Positions 1 through 8,787 are shown, counted from the stretch's first letter. The stretch is DNA of 64,000 bases from Rhodococcus sp. G-MC3 (GCF_030063335.1 NZ_JASISW010000005.1:124001-188000), one strand, 5' to 3'. Program-made: numbers and translations. The notes: generated by a model not told the origin, from the letters alone.

Positions 1-378
1 GACCTCACCAAGATTCTGTCCAACCTCATACCTGGGTCCAGCTCCGGTGCACTCCAGGCAGGGCTGACTCAGATCGGAAAGCCCTACGTGTGGGGTGCAA
101 CAGGTCCCGATGGATTCGATTGCTCGGGTCTGGTCGTGTGGGCGTACAAGCAAGTCGGTAAGACTCTGCCCAGGTCCAGTCAGGCGCAGGCAGCCGGTGG
201 CACTCCGATCGACCAGAAGGATCTTCAACCCGGAGACGTCGTGCTGTTCTACCCGGACGCCTCACACGTCGGTCTGTATGCAGGTAACGGAAATGTGCTG
301 CACGCATCCACCTTCGGAGTCCCGGTGAAGGTTCAGTCGATGGCATCGTTCCCGTTCTACGGCGCTCGTCGCTACTGA
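1..378 (+). CDS. NlpC/P60 peptidoglycan hydrolase, C-terminal part
   Basis: The window opens inside this gene and shows its last 125 residues. They form an NlpC/P60 cysteine peptidase domain. The catalytic Cys is in DCSGL (codon at 121), the His is in SHVGLYAG (codon at 265), and the third catalytic residue is probably the His of HAS (codon at 301). Enzymes of this family cut D-iGlu-mDAP bonds in peptidoglycan stem peptides outside the membrane. Its place directly before a lipoprotein gene and pimB' matches mycobacterial Rv2190c-Rv2189c-Rv2188c, so an Rv2190c-like secreted hydrolase is likely. Any signal peptide or N-terminal region lies outside the window. Confidence 0.88.
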   Translation, partial: DLTKILSNLIPGSSSGALQAGLTQIGKPYVWGATGPDGFDCSGLVVWAYKQVGKTLPRSSQAQAAGGTPIDQKDLQPGDVVLFYPDASHVGLYAGNGNVLHASTFGVPVKVQSMASFPFYGARRY

Positions 379-384
379 TCGGAC

Positions 385-1704
385 GTGACAGCCCGACCGA
401 TGAATGCGGCTCGCTCACTACCGGCAATGTTGGTGGCGGCGGTGCTCGTGTGTGCGGCATGCGGGTCCAGTCCGATCGATGCCCCTGTAACACCGGCCAC
501 TTCGGCGGAAAATCCCTATGAAGAGCAGCGAACTGACGCTGTCGAGGACCTTTTGCAGCGGTGGTCCGATGCGGTTCGATCCGGCGACGGGGACGAACTC
601 ACCGACGTGCTCGACCGGTCGGCCACTCCGGAGTTCTTCCAGTCCGAGTTACGGCGGTCCGAGTCTCTGGCAGCAGTTCCCCTCGACGACTGGGGATACG
701 AACTCGTCGACGAGCCCGAGACCCCGGTTCCGCCCGCCCTTGCGGCTTCGCTCGACGCTGCCGACGTCTGGGCACCCTCTGTCGTGCTCAGGTACGCCGT
801 ATCGGGCCCCGACCGTGAACCGACTCGTCGGCCCGTGTCGTTGCTTCTCGCCAAGCGCGACGAACACTGGCGCATCGTCTCCGACGCCGAGATACCTGGC
901 ATAGATCGTCGAACATGGCGGGGCCCGTGGGATTTCGGGCCAGTGACCTCGACGTCGGTGACAACTTCCGGCGGAAACTCGACGATAGTCGGGCACCCTG
1001 ACCAGGCCGCGTTGATCGATCGGATCGTCACAGAGTTGCCTGCCGCAGTCGATGCCGTGACGGATTTCTACGGCAACGACTGGCCGCGACGAGCTCTGAT
1101 CTTCACATCAGGATCGACGGAAGAATTCGGCGCATCAGCCGGAGACACATCAGCACGCCTGGGCGTGGCTGCAGTGACGGTCTCTGACGCCGTTGCAGCA
1201 GATCGCCCTGTCACCGGTCAACGCGTCGTGTTCGGTCCCGAAGCTCCTGGACGGCTGACCGAGTTCACGACTCGTTCGGTGCTTCGTCACGAGCTGACTC
1301 ACGTAGCAGCCCGTGCCGATACCGTCGACGGTTCGCCCACCTGGGTGCTGGAGGGGTTCGCCGACTATGCGGGATACCGCGGTTCGGGCGTCGACTTCGG
1401 TCGCCTTGCTCCGACATTGAGCCGTGTCGTCGCGTCGGGCGGTCCGCCCACCGTGCTGCCCGAGGACTCGGACTTTGCGGCGGGCGGTTCGCGGTCGACG
1501 CTCGCCTACGAGTCGGCCTGGTCGGTCTGTGCGTATGTGGCCGACCGATATGGCGAACCGGCGTTGCGTGCCTTGTACCGTGCACTCGCAACTGGCCCCA
1601 AGACTGCGTCCGACATCGACGGTGCACTGACGGCCGTCGTCGGTGCGACCTCGGCTGAATTCCTACGCGGATGGGGGTCGTGGGTGCAGGGTCGCTCTCG
1701 CTGA
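385..1704 (+). CDS. Putative lipoprotein with HExxH metallopeptidase-like domain
   Basis: 439 residues from GTG 385, or 434 from ATG 400; the gene starts 6 bases after the previous stop. The N-terminus has a basic-hydrophobic signal ending in VCAACGSS, a plausible but imperfect lipobox. Residues about 50-130 resemble an NTF2-like region. The C-terminal half has HELTH (residues 302-306) followed by WVLEGFADY with Glu323, the layout of a gluzincin zinc peptidase in which the second motif supplies the third ligand. It sits where mycobacteria have Rv2189c, between a cell wall hydrolase and PimB', so an envelope role is likely. The substrate is unknown and the catalytic claim rests on the motif only. 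Confidence 0.75.
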   Translation: MTARPMNAARSLPAMLVAAVLVCAACGSSPIDAPVTPATSAENPYEEQRTDAVEDLLQRWSDAVRSGDGDELTDVLDRSATPEFFQSELRRSESLAAVPLDDWGYELVDEPETPVPPALAASLDAADVWAPSVVLRYAVSGPDREPTRRPVSLLLAKRDEHWRIVSDAEIPGIDRRTWRGPWDFGPVTSTSVTTSGGNSTIVGHPDQAALIDRIVTELPAAVDAVTDFYGNDWPRRALIFTSGSTEEFGASAGDTSARLGVAAVTVSDAVAADRPVTGQRVVFGPEAPGRLTEFTTRSVLRHELTHVAARADTVDGSPTWVLEGFADYAGYRGSGVDFGRLAPTLSRVVASGGPPTVLPEDSDFAAGGSRSTLAYESAWSVCAYVADRYGEPALRALYRALATGPKTASDIDGALTAVVGATSAEFLRGWGSWVQGRSR

Positions 1705-1718
1705 CCTACGGTGGTCGA

Positions 1719-2843
1719 ATGCATCGGACGCTGCTGGTGACCAATGATTTTCCCCCACGACCCGGCGGAATTCAGTCATACCTCCACAGCCTCGCCACAC
1801 GATTTCCAGCCGACGAACTGGTGGTGTACGCGCCGAAATGGCGGGGCGACAGTCACGTCAAGTTCGATTCGAAGCAATCCTTCGAGGTGGTCCGCCATCC
1901 GACCACCTTGATGCTGCCGACGCCGTTCGTCGCGCGTCGCGCGTCGCAACTCGTGAAATCGCACTCGTGTGACAGTGCGTGGTTCGGTGCGGCAGCACCG
2001 CTTGCTGTAATGGCACCGGTCCTCCGTCGTGCAGGAGCCGAAACCATCGTGGCCAGCACCCACGGCCACGAGGTCGGCTGGTCGATGGTTCCTGGCGGAC
2101 GAGGAACCCTGCGGGTGATCGGAAATTCGGTCGACACGGTGACATATGTCAGCAAGTACACACGCGGACGCTTCGCTGCGGCGTTCGGCCCCCGCGCCGC
2201 CCTCGAACACGTTCCACCAGGGGTGGATACCGATCTCTTCAAGCCCGACGGCGCGGCGCGCGAACAACTGCGCGCCCGATACGGGCTGGGGGATCGGCCG
2301 ACAGTTCTGTGCCTTTCACGACTCGTGCCTCGAAAGGGCCAGGACAATCTGATTCGATCGATCTCTGCGATACGTGCGCGCGTCGACGGTGCCGTACTGG
2401 TCCTCGTCGGTGGCGGGCCGTACGAGGGCACGTTACGTGAACTCGTAAGCCGACACGGTGTCGAGGACCACGTGATCTTCACCGGCACAGTCCCTTCCGC
2501 CGAACTGGCTGCCCACCACACGATCGCAGACGTATTCGCCATGCCCAGCCGGACCCGCGGCGGCGGCCTCGACGTCGAGGGTTTGGGGATCGTCTACCTG
2601 GAGGCGTCCGCGTGTGGCGTGCCGGTAGTGGCGGGCAAGTCCGGGGGAGCGCCCGAAACCGTGCAGGAGGGCAGAACCGGACTTGTGGTCGACGGCCGTG
2701 AAATCGACGAGATAACCGACGCAGTGGTGCAGATTCTGTCGGACCGCGCGCTGGCGAAGTCGATGGGTGCGGCAGGTCGCCGATTCGTCGAGAAAAGCTG
2801 GCGCTGGGACGTCCTCGCGCAGAAGCTGCGCGGACTACTGTGA
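1719..2843 (+). CDS. pimB: GDP-mannose-dependent mannosyltransferase PimB'
   Basis: 374-residue GT-B glycosyltransferase of family GT4. It probably adds the second mannose to phosphatidylinositol monomannoside on the cytoplasmic face, the PimB' step of PIM, lipomannan and LAM synthesis. ATG 1719 gives MHRTLLVTNDFPPRPGGIQ, the usual family N-terminus with the GG loop; an upstream GTG at 1671 would run back over the previous gene. The donor domain starts near CLSRLVPRKGQ, and the EX7E motif is seen as EGLGIVYLE. Gene order with the NlpC/P60 gene before and fadD15 after matches Rv2188c. It ends at a hairpin facing the convergent fadD15. Confidence 0.9.
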   Translation: MHRTLLVTNDFPPRPGGIQSYLHSLATRFPADELVVYAPKWRGDSHVKFDSKQSFEVVRHPTTLMLPTPFVARRASQLVKSHSCDSAWFGAAAPLAVMAPVLRRAGAETIVASTHGHEVGWSMVPGGRGTLRVIGNSVDTVTYVSKYTRGRFAAAFGPRAALEHVPPGVDTDLFKPDGAAREQLRARYGLGDRPTVLCLSRLVPRKGQDNLIRSISAIRARVDGAVLVLVGGGPYEGTLRELVSRHGVEDHVIFTGTVPSAELAAHHTIADVFAMPSRTRGGGLDVEGLGIVYLEASACGVPVVAGKSGGAPETVQEGRTGLVVDGREIDEITDAVVQILSDRALAKSMGAAGRRFVEKSWRWDVLAQKLRGLL

Positions 2844-2862
2844 AGTTCCTGCAGTCGCTCGA

Positions 2863-2896
2863 GTGCGCGTAGCGGACGAGGGTCTGCTACGCGCAC
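2863..2896. terminator. Bidirectional terminator hairpin between pimB' and fadD15
   Basis: Arms 2863-2877 and 2882-2896 form a 15-bp stem with one G-U type mismatch around a 4-base loop (GAGG). It lies between two convergent genes and has no long T run on either side. Its location suggests it stops transcription from both directions. Confidence 0.6.
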
Positions 2897-2902
2897 ACCG
2901 AA

Positions 2903-4708
2903 TTACGTGGTGTAGATCTCTTCGATTTCGTCCGCGTAGGACTTCGTGATGACGTTGCGTTTGAGTTTCATCGTCGGAGTCATCTCGCCCGATTCTTCGC
3001 TGAAATCCTTCGGGAGAATTCGGTACTTCTTGATTCCTTCCGCGTGCGATACCGACTTGTTGGCTTCAGCCACCGCGGCATCGATCTCGGCGATCAAGTC
3101 AGCGTCCCCGGCAAGGTCTGCGGAGGTGGCGTTGGCGGACTTGCCATGCGAGGTCTTCCACCCGGAGATCGCATCCTCATCCAGGGTTATCAACGCCGCG
3201 ATGAAGGGCTTTTGGTCGCCGACGACGATCGCCTGACTGACGAGACTATGTGCCCGCAGCAAATCCTCCAGGCCTGCGGGCGAGACGTTCTTCCCGCCTG
3301 CCGTGACGATCAGTTCCTTTTTGCGTCCAGTGATGGTGATGTAACCGTCCTCATCGAGGGAACCGAGGTCTCCGGTTCTGAACCATCCATCGTCGAGTGA
3401 TTCTGCCGAGGCGTCGTCATTTCGCCAGTATCCGGAGAAAACCACCGGCCCCCGTAATTGAATCTCGTCGTCTTCGGCGATTCTTACCGTGTTTCCCGGA
3501 AGCGGTCGGCCGACGCTGCCCACGCGCTGGTGTCCAATCGTGTTGACGGCGAACGCGGCGCTCGTCTCGGTCAGGCCGTAACCCTCGTAGATGGGGACAC
3601 CGATTCCGCGATAGAAGTGCCCGAGGCGCGCGCCGAGAGGTGCGCCGCCCGAGATTGCGAGTTGGCACCGACCACCAAGGGCGCCACGCAGTTTCGCGTA
3701 TACGAGCTTGTCGAAGACAGCATGCTTGATGCGGAGCACCAGGCCTGCCCCGTCGTCCTGTGCTTCGCTCCATGCCACTGCGGTGTCTGCCGCTGCATCG
3801 AAGATCTTGCCTTTTCCGTCCGCGTGCGCTTTCTGCTTGGCTGTGTTGTAAATTTTTTCGAACACTCGCGGCACCGACAGGACGAAGTCCGGCTGGAATG
3901 TCCCGAACGTGGGTACCAGCTTCGGAATGTCATGGGTATGTCCGATGGTGGTACCAGCGTCGAACGCCGCGATGGTCACCGCGCGTGCAAGTACGTGAGC
4001 CAGCGGTAGGAACATCAGAGTTCGACTGCGATCGTTGAGCAGCGACTTCAAGGTCGTCTCACGAATGCCGCGCGATTCGGCGAGAAGGTTCGCGTGAGTG
4101 AGCTGGACGCCTTTCGGACGCCCGGTCGTTCCCGATGTGTAGATCAGAGTTGCGGGGTCCTGCGACCGAAGCGCCGAAACCCTTTCGTGGACAACGTCAT
4201 CGTCGACCATTTGCCCCAGTGCGGTCAGGGTCTCGACGGCACCGGAATCGGCGGTGTCGCCCTCTATTCGGAATGTCTGGCGAATGGACTTCGCAGCCGC
4301 CACGACATCCGCGGTATCGCGAACGTGCTGCTCGGTCTCGAGCACGAGAAGGACGGGCTCGGCGTCGGAGAGAATCCACTCGACCTGGCCTGCCGACGAC
4401 GTCTCGTAGATGGGAACGGTGACGCCGCCCGACGCCCAGATCGCGTAGTCGAGAACCGTCCACTCGTACCGCGTGGACGACATCAGTGCAACGCGGTCTC
4501 CCTGCGCGAGCCCTGCGGCGATGAAGCCCTTCGCGACCCGGGAGACTTCGTCGGCGAATGTTGTGGCGGAGACATCGGACCAGCCGCCGTCCACCTCGCG
4601 GCGGAAAGCGACCGAATTCGGCTCGTTTTCGGCTCGCGCAAACACCGCGTCTACGGCCGAGTCGCCTTCCTCGACGGTGAATCGAATGGGCGAAGTGAAC
4701 TCACGCAA
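2903..4708 (-). CDS. fadD15: Long-chain fatty acid-CoA ligase FadD15-like
   Basis: ANL-superfamily acyl-CoA synthetase that activates a fatty acid via acyl-AMP. The P-loop is YTSGTTGRPKG, the adenine motif is YGLTETS, and the C-terminal hinge region has GRKKELIVTAGGKNVSP. The protein is like mycobacterial FadD15 along its whole length and lies in the same place (Rv2187, opposite strand to pimB'). I choose TTG 4708 (601 residues, MREFTSPIRF) because GGAGG sits 5 bases upstream. A TTG at 4720 would add four residues but overlaps that binding site. A palindrome lies in the divergent promoter region. Confidence 0.9.
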   Translation of the reverse strand: MREFTSPIRFTVEEGDSAVDAVFARAENEPNSVAFRREVDGGWSDVSATTFADEVSRVAKGFIAAGLAQGDRVALMSSTRYEWTVLDYAIWASGGVTVPIYETSSAGQVEWILSDAEPVLLVLETEQHVRDTADVVAAAKSIRQTFRIEGDTADSGAVETLTALGQMVDDDVVHERVSALRSQDPATLIYTSGTTGRPKGVQLTHANLLAESRGIRETTLKSLLNDRSRTLMFLPLAHVLARAVTIAAFDAGTTIGHTHDIPKLVPTFGTFQPDFVLSVPRVFEKIYNTAKQKAHADGKGKIFDAAADTAVAWSEAQDDGAGLVLRIKHAVFDKLVYAKLRGALGGRCQLAISGGAPLGARLGHFYRGIGVPIYEGYGLTETSAAFAVNTIGHQRVGSVGRPLPGNTVRIAEDDEIQLRGPVVFSGYWRNDDASAESLDDGWFRTGDLGSLDEDGYITITGRKKELIVTAGGKNVSPAGLEDLLRAHSLVSQAIVVGDQKPFIAALITLDEDAISGWKTSHGKSANATSADLAGDADLIAEIDAAVAEANKSVSHAEGIKKYRILPKDFSEESGEMTPTMKLKRNVITKSYADEIEEIYTT

Positions 4709-4738
4709 CGTGACCTCCAAGAAGCGAAAAGGTTAGCT

Positions 4739-4752
4739 CTACTCACGAGTAG
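4739..4752. promoter_or_regulatory. Candidate operator palindrome upstream of fadD15
   Basis: CTACTC-AC-GAGTAG is a perfect 6+6 inverted repeat in the 132-bp gap between divergent fadD15 and the SRPBCC gene. Its shape fits a dimeric repressor such as a TetR-family protein, but no regulator is encoded nearby. A related palindrome is found at 55468-55481. Confidence 0.4.
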
Positions 4753-4840
4753 CCGGATTCGTTTTACTGTAGACCCGACACGATCCACCGATCGACCGCC
4801 TCGTGTACGCGTGTGACCGGCGATGTGTGAAGCTCATCGG

Positions 4841-5230
4841 ATGAGCAGTATCCAGGTTGCCGATCAAACGTTCGTCGCTGCTGCAGCAGAGACGGTCGCC
4901 GAGACGATCGGCGCGCCGAACAGGTGGCGACTGTGGTGGCCCGATTTGTCCCTCGACGTGACCGACGACCGCGCGGACAGGGGAATCAGGTGGAGAGTCG
5001 GGGGCGCCCTGACCGGAACTATGGAAGTCTGGCTGGAGCCGATGCCGGTTCTACACGGCGTCATCCTCCATTATTTTCTTCATGCCGAACCCGCCGCGGG
5101 AACCACGTCCGACCTGCTGGAAGAAATTCGTCGACGTCGGGCGGCGGGGAAAGCGATGGCATTCGAGGTGAAACGTCGCTTGGAGGCAGGACGTGCGGCA
5201 GGGGAGCGCCCAGTACACGCGGACCTCTGA
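4841..5230 (+). CDS. SRPBCC-family (polyketide cyclase-like) protein
   Basis: 129 residues from ATG 4841 (MSSIQVADQTFV). The pattern is that of a START/SRPBCC fold: an N-terminal strand with a VAAAAETVAETI helix, then WRLWWPDLSLDV and a run of beta strands ending in a long basic helix. Proteins of this fold bind lipids or hydrophobic ligands in a cavity, but the ligand here is unknown. It corresponds in position to mycobacterial Rv2186c, next to a second SRPBCC gene and divergent from fadD15, which hints at a lipid-linked role. No clear ribosome binding site is visible. Confidence 0.75.
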   Translation: MSSIQVADQTFVAAAAETVAETIGAPNRWRLWWPDLSLDVTDDRADRGIRWRVGGALTGTMEVWLEPMPVLHGVILHYFLHAEPAAGTTSDLLEEIRRRRAAGKAMAFEVKRRLEAGRAAGERPVHADL

Positions 5231-5331
5231 CAGCGGAGCTGGGAGTGGCGTGACGATTCCGAGAAGAGATGCGGAGCCGTTGTGCCGCCACCGAGGATCG
5301 TGTGTGATGAACACCAAGCCCTAAGGGCATG

Positions 5332-5358
5332 CAGTGTCGATACCGATATCGGACACTG
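5332..5358. promoter_or_regulatory. Inverted repeat upstream of second SRPBCC gene
   Basis: Arms 5332-5342 and 5347-5358 pair over 11 bp with one bulged base and a 4-base loop. The element lies 52 bp before ATG 5411. A smaller palindrome, GCCCTAAGGGC, is at 5318-5328. These could be operator sites or a 5' leader hairpin; nothing else is seen in this 180-bp gap. Confidence 0.35.
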
Positions 5359-5410
5359 TCGAAGGACTACAGAGGCTCGAGAAGCCACAGAAGGGATATC
5401 GAGGAACAGC

Positions 5411-5848
5411 ATGGCCGAGAAGACTCAGAGGTCGATCACAGTCGAGGCTCCGCCCGAGCAAGTCATGGACGTGATTGCCGATTTCGGCGCGTACCCGTCC
5501 TGGGTTTCGGCTGCGAAGTCCGTGGATGTATTGGCGACGGGTGCAAGCGGCCGCGCCGACCGGGTCAAGTTCGTACTCGATGCCGGGATGGTGAAGGACA
5601 CCTACGAACTGACTTACCAGTGGGCCGAGGACGGAATGGCTGTCTCCTGGAAACTGGTATCCGGTGAAATGCAGAAGTCGCAGGCCGGCTCCTACACGCT
5701 GAAGGACACCGCTGAGGGCAACACCGAGGTCACCTACGAACTGACGGTCGATCTCAATATCCCGATGATCGGGTTGTTCAAGCGCAAGGCAGAGAAGGTC
5801 ATCACCGATACCGCGCTCAAGGAACTGAAGAAGCGGGTCGAAGGCTGA
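5411..5848 (+). CDS. SRPBCC-family protein, TB16.3-like
   Basis: 145 residues from ATG 5411 (MAEKTQRSITVEAPPEQVMD). It follows the SRPBCC/Coq10-like layout: strand, the VMDVIADFGAYPSWVS helix-turn, then alternating strands and a C-terminal helix ending LKELKKRVEG. It closely resembles mycobacterial TB16.3 (Rv2185c) in length, start and position. It probably binds a hydrophobic ligand, which is unknown. Its stop overlaps the proposed start of the next gene, the ArsA-like ATPase, so the two are probably translated together. Confidence 0.82.
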   Translation: MAEKTQRSITVEAPPEQVMDVIADFGAYPSWVSAAKSVDVLATGASGRADRVKFVLDAGMVKDTYELTYQWAEDGMAVSWKLVSGEMQKSQAGSYTLKDTAEGNTEVTYELTVDLNIPMIGLFKRKAEKVITDTALKELKKRVEG

Positions 5849-7143
5849 GCGAGGTCGGCTCCGAAACCCGTACCGCCGTCCGGCTGTTCGTCGGCAAAGG
5901 CGGTGTGGGTAAAACCACCCTGGCTGCGAAGGCCGCGCTCGATCTTGCGGAGACCGGCAAACGTGCTTTGGTCGTGTCCCTCGATCAAGCGCATTCGCTC
6001 GCCGATGTCTTTGCAGTAGCCGCACGGCCTGGCACTCGCGACGAGATATTTGCGGTGCAGCCGGGACTTGACGTACTGGAGCTCGATACACTCCGGTTGG
6101 TCGAATCCCAGTACACGACGTTGACTGCGCTTCTGTCGATGTCCGGTACGGGCCACGAGCACGGTGTGCGGTTCGGCGCCGTCGCTCCGGAAGAGATCAT
6201 CGGTGCGCCCGGTGTGCAGGAGCTTCTAGGACTGCACCAGATCACCCAAATGATCGACGAAAATGCTTGGGACACAATATTCGTCGACCTTCCTTCGACT
6301 GCAGAGGCTCTCCGCACACTGCAGCTACCGGAGCTGGTGTGCGGTTACCTCGAGCGTTTGTGGCCGCAGCATGATCGTATCGTTGCCGGTACCGGAAGCG
6401 ACCCGCGCTTGACGGTGGTTGTCGCGATGATCGAACGCATCGTGGCGGATGCGGAGGCCGTCCGAACCCTTCTTTTCGATCACAGCAGGACGACGGCAAC
6501 AGTAGTGCTCACTCCGGAACGCATGGTCGTGGCCGAGGCTCGCCGGACGATGTCCGCCGCGGCTCTCATGGGTCTGCCCATCGATACCGTGATCGTGAAC
6601 AAGGTTCTCCCCAAGCTGAATTCGTCGTCCGTGGGTCTGGTCGGCGTGCATCCGGCCGTGTTCTGGTTCGAGGCATGGCGTTCAGCGCAGCAAGCTGTGC
6701 TCGATGAGATCGTGGTCCTGGCCCACGGCCGCACGTTGGTGGTGGTCGATCGTGCCCAGATCGACCCGGTAGGGTTGGCGTCTCTCGGCGTGTTCGATGC
6801 TCGGATCGGTTCCGCGGATACGCAGAGTCGATCCGGGGAATCGAAGATCGATCGCGAATTCGGCGAGACCCACAAGCGCAGTGCGGGCAAACCCGTGGTT
6901 GCACACGAATCGGGTTCGGGGTTGGAGTCGATCTACACCATGACGATGCTGTTGCCGCTGGTCGATGCGTCGACACTCGAGCTCGGACGAGTCGAGGACG
7001 ACGTGATAATCGGGGCCGACGGCCACCGGCGGCGGGTACGGCTGGCCTCGGTGCTACGTCGATGCGAAGTGATCGGCGCCGAATTCGACGCGGGTCGACT
7101 GGTTGTTCGTTTTCAGCCCGACCCGTCGGTGTGGCCCGTATGA
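5845..7143 (+). CDS. ArsA/GET3-like anion-transporting ATPase homologue
   Basis: P-loop ATPase of the SIMIBI class with the deviant Walker A GKGGVGKTT encoded at 5893-5919, then SLDQAHS and LPELVCG-type switch regions; it corresponds to Rv2184c. The P-loop fixes the start: the only canonical start, GTG 5905, would cut the P-loop in half. Upstream in frame there is no ATG, GTG or TTG before the region runs into the previous gene. CTG 5845, which overlaps the previous stop as CTGA, gives LSEVGSETRTAVRLFVGKGG and 432 residues. I infer a CTG start with coupled translation. The client of the ATPase is unknown; no arsenic genes are nearby. Confidence 0.75.
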   Translation: MSEVGSETRTAVRLFVGKGGVGKTTLAAKAALDLAETGKRALVVSLDQAHSLADVFAVAARPGTRDEIFAVQPGLDVLELDTLRLVESQYTTLTALLSMSGTGHEHGVRFGAVAPEEIIGAPGVQELLGLHQITQMIDENAWDTIFVDLPSTAEALRTLQLPELVCGYLERLWPQHDRIVAGTGSDPRLTVVVAMIERIVADAEAVRTLLFDHSRTTATVVLTPERMVVAEARRTMSAAALMGLPIDTVIVNKVLPKLNSSSVGLVGVHPAVFWFEAWRSAQQAVLDEIVVLAHGRTLVVVDRAQIDPVGLASLGVFDARIGSADTQSRSGESKIDREFGETHKRSAGKPVVAHESGSGLESIYTMTMLLPLVDASTLELGRVEDDVIIGADGHRRRVRLASVLRRCEVIGAEFDAGRLVVRFQPDPSVWPV

Positions 7144-7157
7144 GAGGCGAGCAGTAG

Positions 7158-7598
7158 GTGAGTACCGAGCATTCCGACGTCGCGGCCGAGCTGTGGGCGC
7201 TTGCTCAGACAGTTCTCACCCGGCTCGAACCGGTGCTGAGGCAGGCGATGGAGGATCAGCGCGAACGCCCACGTCAGGGGTGCAGCTGGTGCCCGGTATG
7301 TGCACTGGCCGCGTTGATTCGCGGTGAGCAACACGACCTGCTGGCGCTGCTCGCGACCGAGGGTGCCTCGGTTGTCGCCCTCCTTCGACAGTTGATCGTC
7401 GATCACTCACCTTCGACACCCTCGGAGGGCGCGCACGCTTCGACCCCGACCTCCCCGGGGAGTGATGCGCCTCACGGCGAGGATCGAGATATTCCGCACG
7501 ACACTGATGAGTCGGTCGTGAGACGAACGGGATTCGTACCGATTACCGTTACCGTGAAGGACACGGCGTCGCCTCGTCCGACGGACAACGACAGCTGA
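7158..7598 (+). CDS. Small conserved protein with CxxCxxC motif (Rv2183c-like)
   Basis: 146 residues from GTG 7158, with a GAGGCGAGCAG binding site just upstream. The first 85 residues are helical (ALAQTVLTRLEPVLRQAMED) and contain GCSWCPVC with Cys42, Cys45 and Cys48; the tail is rich in Ser, Pro and Asp and looks disordered. The three cysteines could bind metal with a fourth ligand, perhaps a nearby His. It starts 14 bases after the ArsA-like ATPase and keeps the Rv2184c-Rv2183c order, which suggests the two work together. Function is not known. Confidence 0.65.
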   Translation: MSTEHSDVAAELWALAQTVLTRLEPVLRQAMEDQRERPRQGCSWCPVCALAALIRGEQHDLLALLATEGASVVALLRQLIVDHSPSTPSEGAHASTPTSPGSDAPHGEDRDIPHDTDESVVRRTGFVPITVTVKDTASPRPTDNDS

Positions 7599-7670
7599 CA
7601 GTTCCGATCCGGGAAAGATCGGTTGTAGGAATGTGCGCGCCGTTGGGGGCGGCTCGAGGAAGGTCGGACA

Positions 7671-8645
7671 ATGAAGCGGCACCGAGAATCCCTCACCATC
7701 GGAATCGACGTCGGTGGGACCAGCCTTCGTGCATCGGTCGTCGACGCTCGTGGTCAGGTGATCGATTCAACCCAGTCTCCGACTCCGCATTCGGCAAAGG
7801 CGCTGGAACACGGCCTCGACCGCGCCGTGCAAGAACTCGCGAAACGGCATTCCGTTGCCGCTGTCGGACTCGCGCTGGCGGGATTCATCAACTCGGACCG
7901 GACTGCTCTTCGATTCGCACCCCACCTCCCGTGGGTCGACACGCCGGTGGCCAGGCAAATGAGCGATCGAATCGGACTGCCGGTGCTGCTGGAACATGAT
8001 GCCAACGCCGCGGCGTGGGCCGAGTACCGCTTCGGCGCGGCGGCGGATGGACGAAACGTTGTCATGGTCGCTATCGGCACAGGCATCGGCGCAGCCCTGT
8101 TGCTGGACGGTCACATCTACCGTGGAAGCTACGGAGTGGCGCCGGAACTGGGTCACATTCAGGTGGTGCCGGACGGACGGGTGTGTCCTTGCGGAAAGCG
8201 CGGATGTTGGGAGCGCTACTGCAGCGGAACGGCTCTCGTGGACACCGCGGTCGAACTTCTCGCAGCAGACGACGGCTCGTCGACCATTCTCGCGCGTGAG
8301 GTGTTCCTGGATCCAGGTTCGCTGACCGGTCGCCGGATCGCGTCCGCAGCGCAGGACGGTGACGAAATTGGGCTCCGAACAATGGAGGAGTTCGCTCGTT
8401 GGCTCGGTGTTGGATTGGCGATGGTGAGCGACGTATACGACCCGGACCTGATCGTCATTGCCGGCGGTGTCGCGACGTCGTCCAGTCAATTCCTGAATCA
8501 GGCACGCGAGCATTACTCGCGTTTGGTCACAGGTGCCGGTCATCGACCGCTGGCGCGAATCAGGAGTACGCAACTCGGTGAGGCAGCCGGAATGATCGGA
8601 GCTGCCGACCTTGCGCGGACGGAGTTTCTCACCCGAGCGCGATGA
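7671..8645 (+). CDS. ROK-family sugar kinase, probable glucokinase
   Basis: 324 residues from ATG 7671. The ATP-binding DVGGTSLR is near the N-terminus. EHDANAAAWAE carries the catalytic Asp and ELGHIQV the zinc-binding His. CPCGKRGCWERYCSG is the ROK zinc-binding cysteine signature. Bacterial ROK proteins with both motifs and no DNA-binding domain are mostly glucokinases, so ATP-dependent phosphorylation of glucose is the likely role; another hexose is possible. There is no transport gene nearby to narrow the substrate. Confidence 0.82.
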   Translation: MKRHRESLTIGIDVGGTSLRASVVDARGQVIDSTQSPTPHSAKALEHGLDRAVQELAKRHSVAAVGLALAGFINSDRTALRFAPHLPWVDTPVARQMSDRIGLPVLLEHDANAAAWAEYRFGAAADGRNVVMVAIGTGIGAALLLDGHIYRGSYGVAPELGHIQVVPDGRVCPCGKRGCWERYCSGTALVDTAVELLAADDGSSTILAREVFLDPGSLTGRRIASAAQDGDEIGLRTMEEFARWLGVGLAMVSDVYDPDLIVIAGGVATSSSQFLNQAREHYSRLVTGAGHRPLARIRSTQLGEAAGMIGAADLARTEFLTRAR

Positions 8646-8787
8646 CCCTCTGCTCGGCCCAGTGTGTGAGGTGCGTCGCGGCTGACGCGTTGCTGTGGCT
8701 GGCGTCATAAACGGTAGGTACAGTCACTGCTGGACCAAATAGTTGGAATCACCAGCAGTACGAGAATCTTTCATCAGGAAGGACGCC

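Noticed and set aside
2903-4816. Open frames on the plus strand across the fadD15 gene
   Set aside because: They mirror the codon pattern of a well supported minus-strand gene and resemble no protein family.
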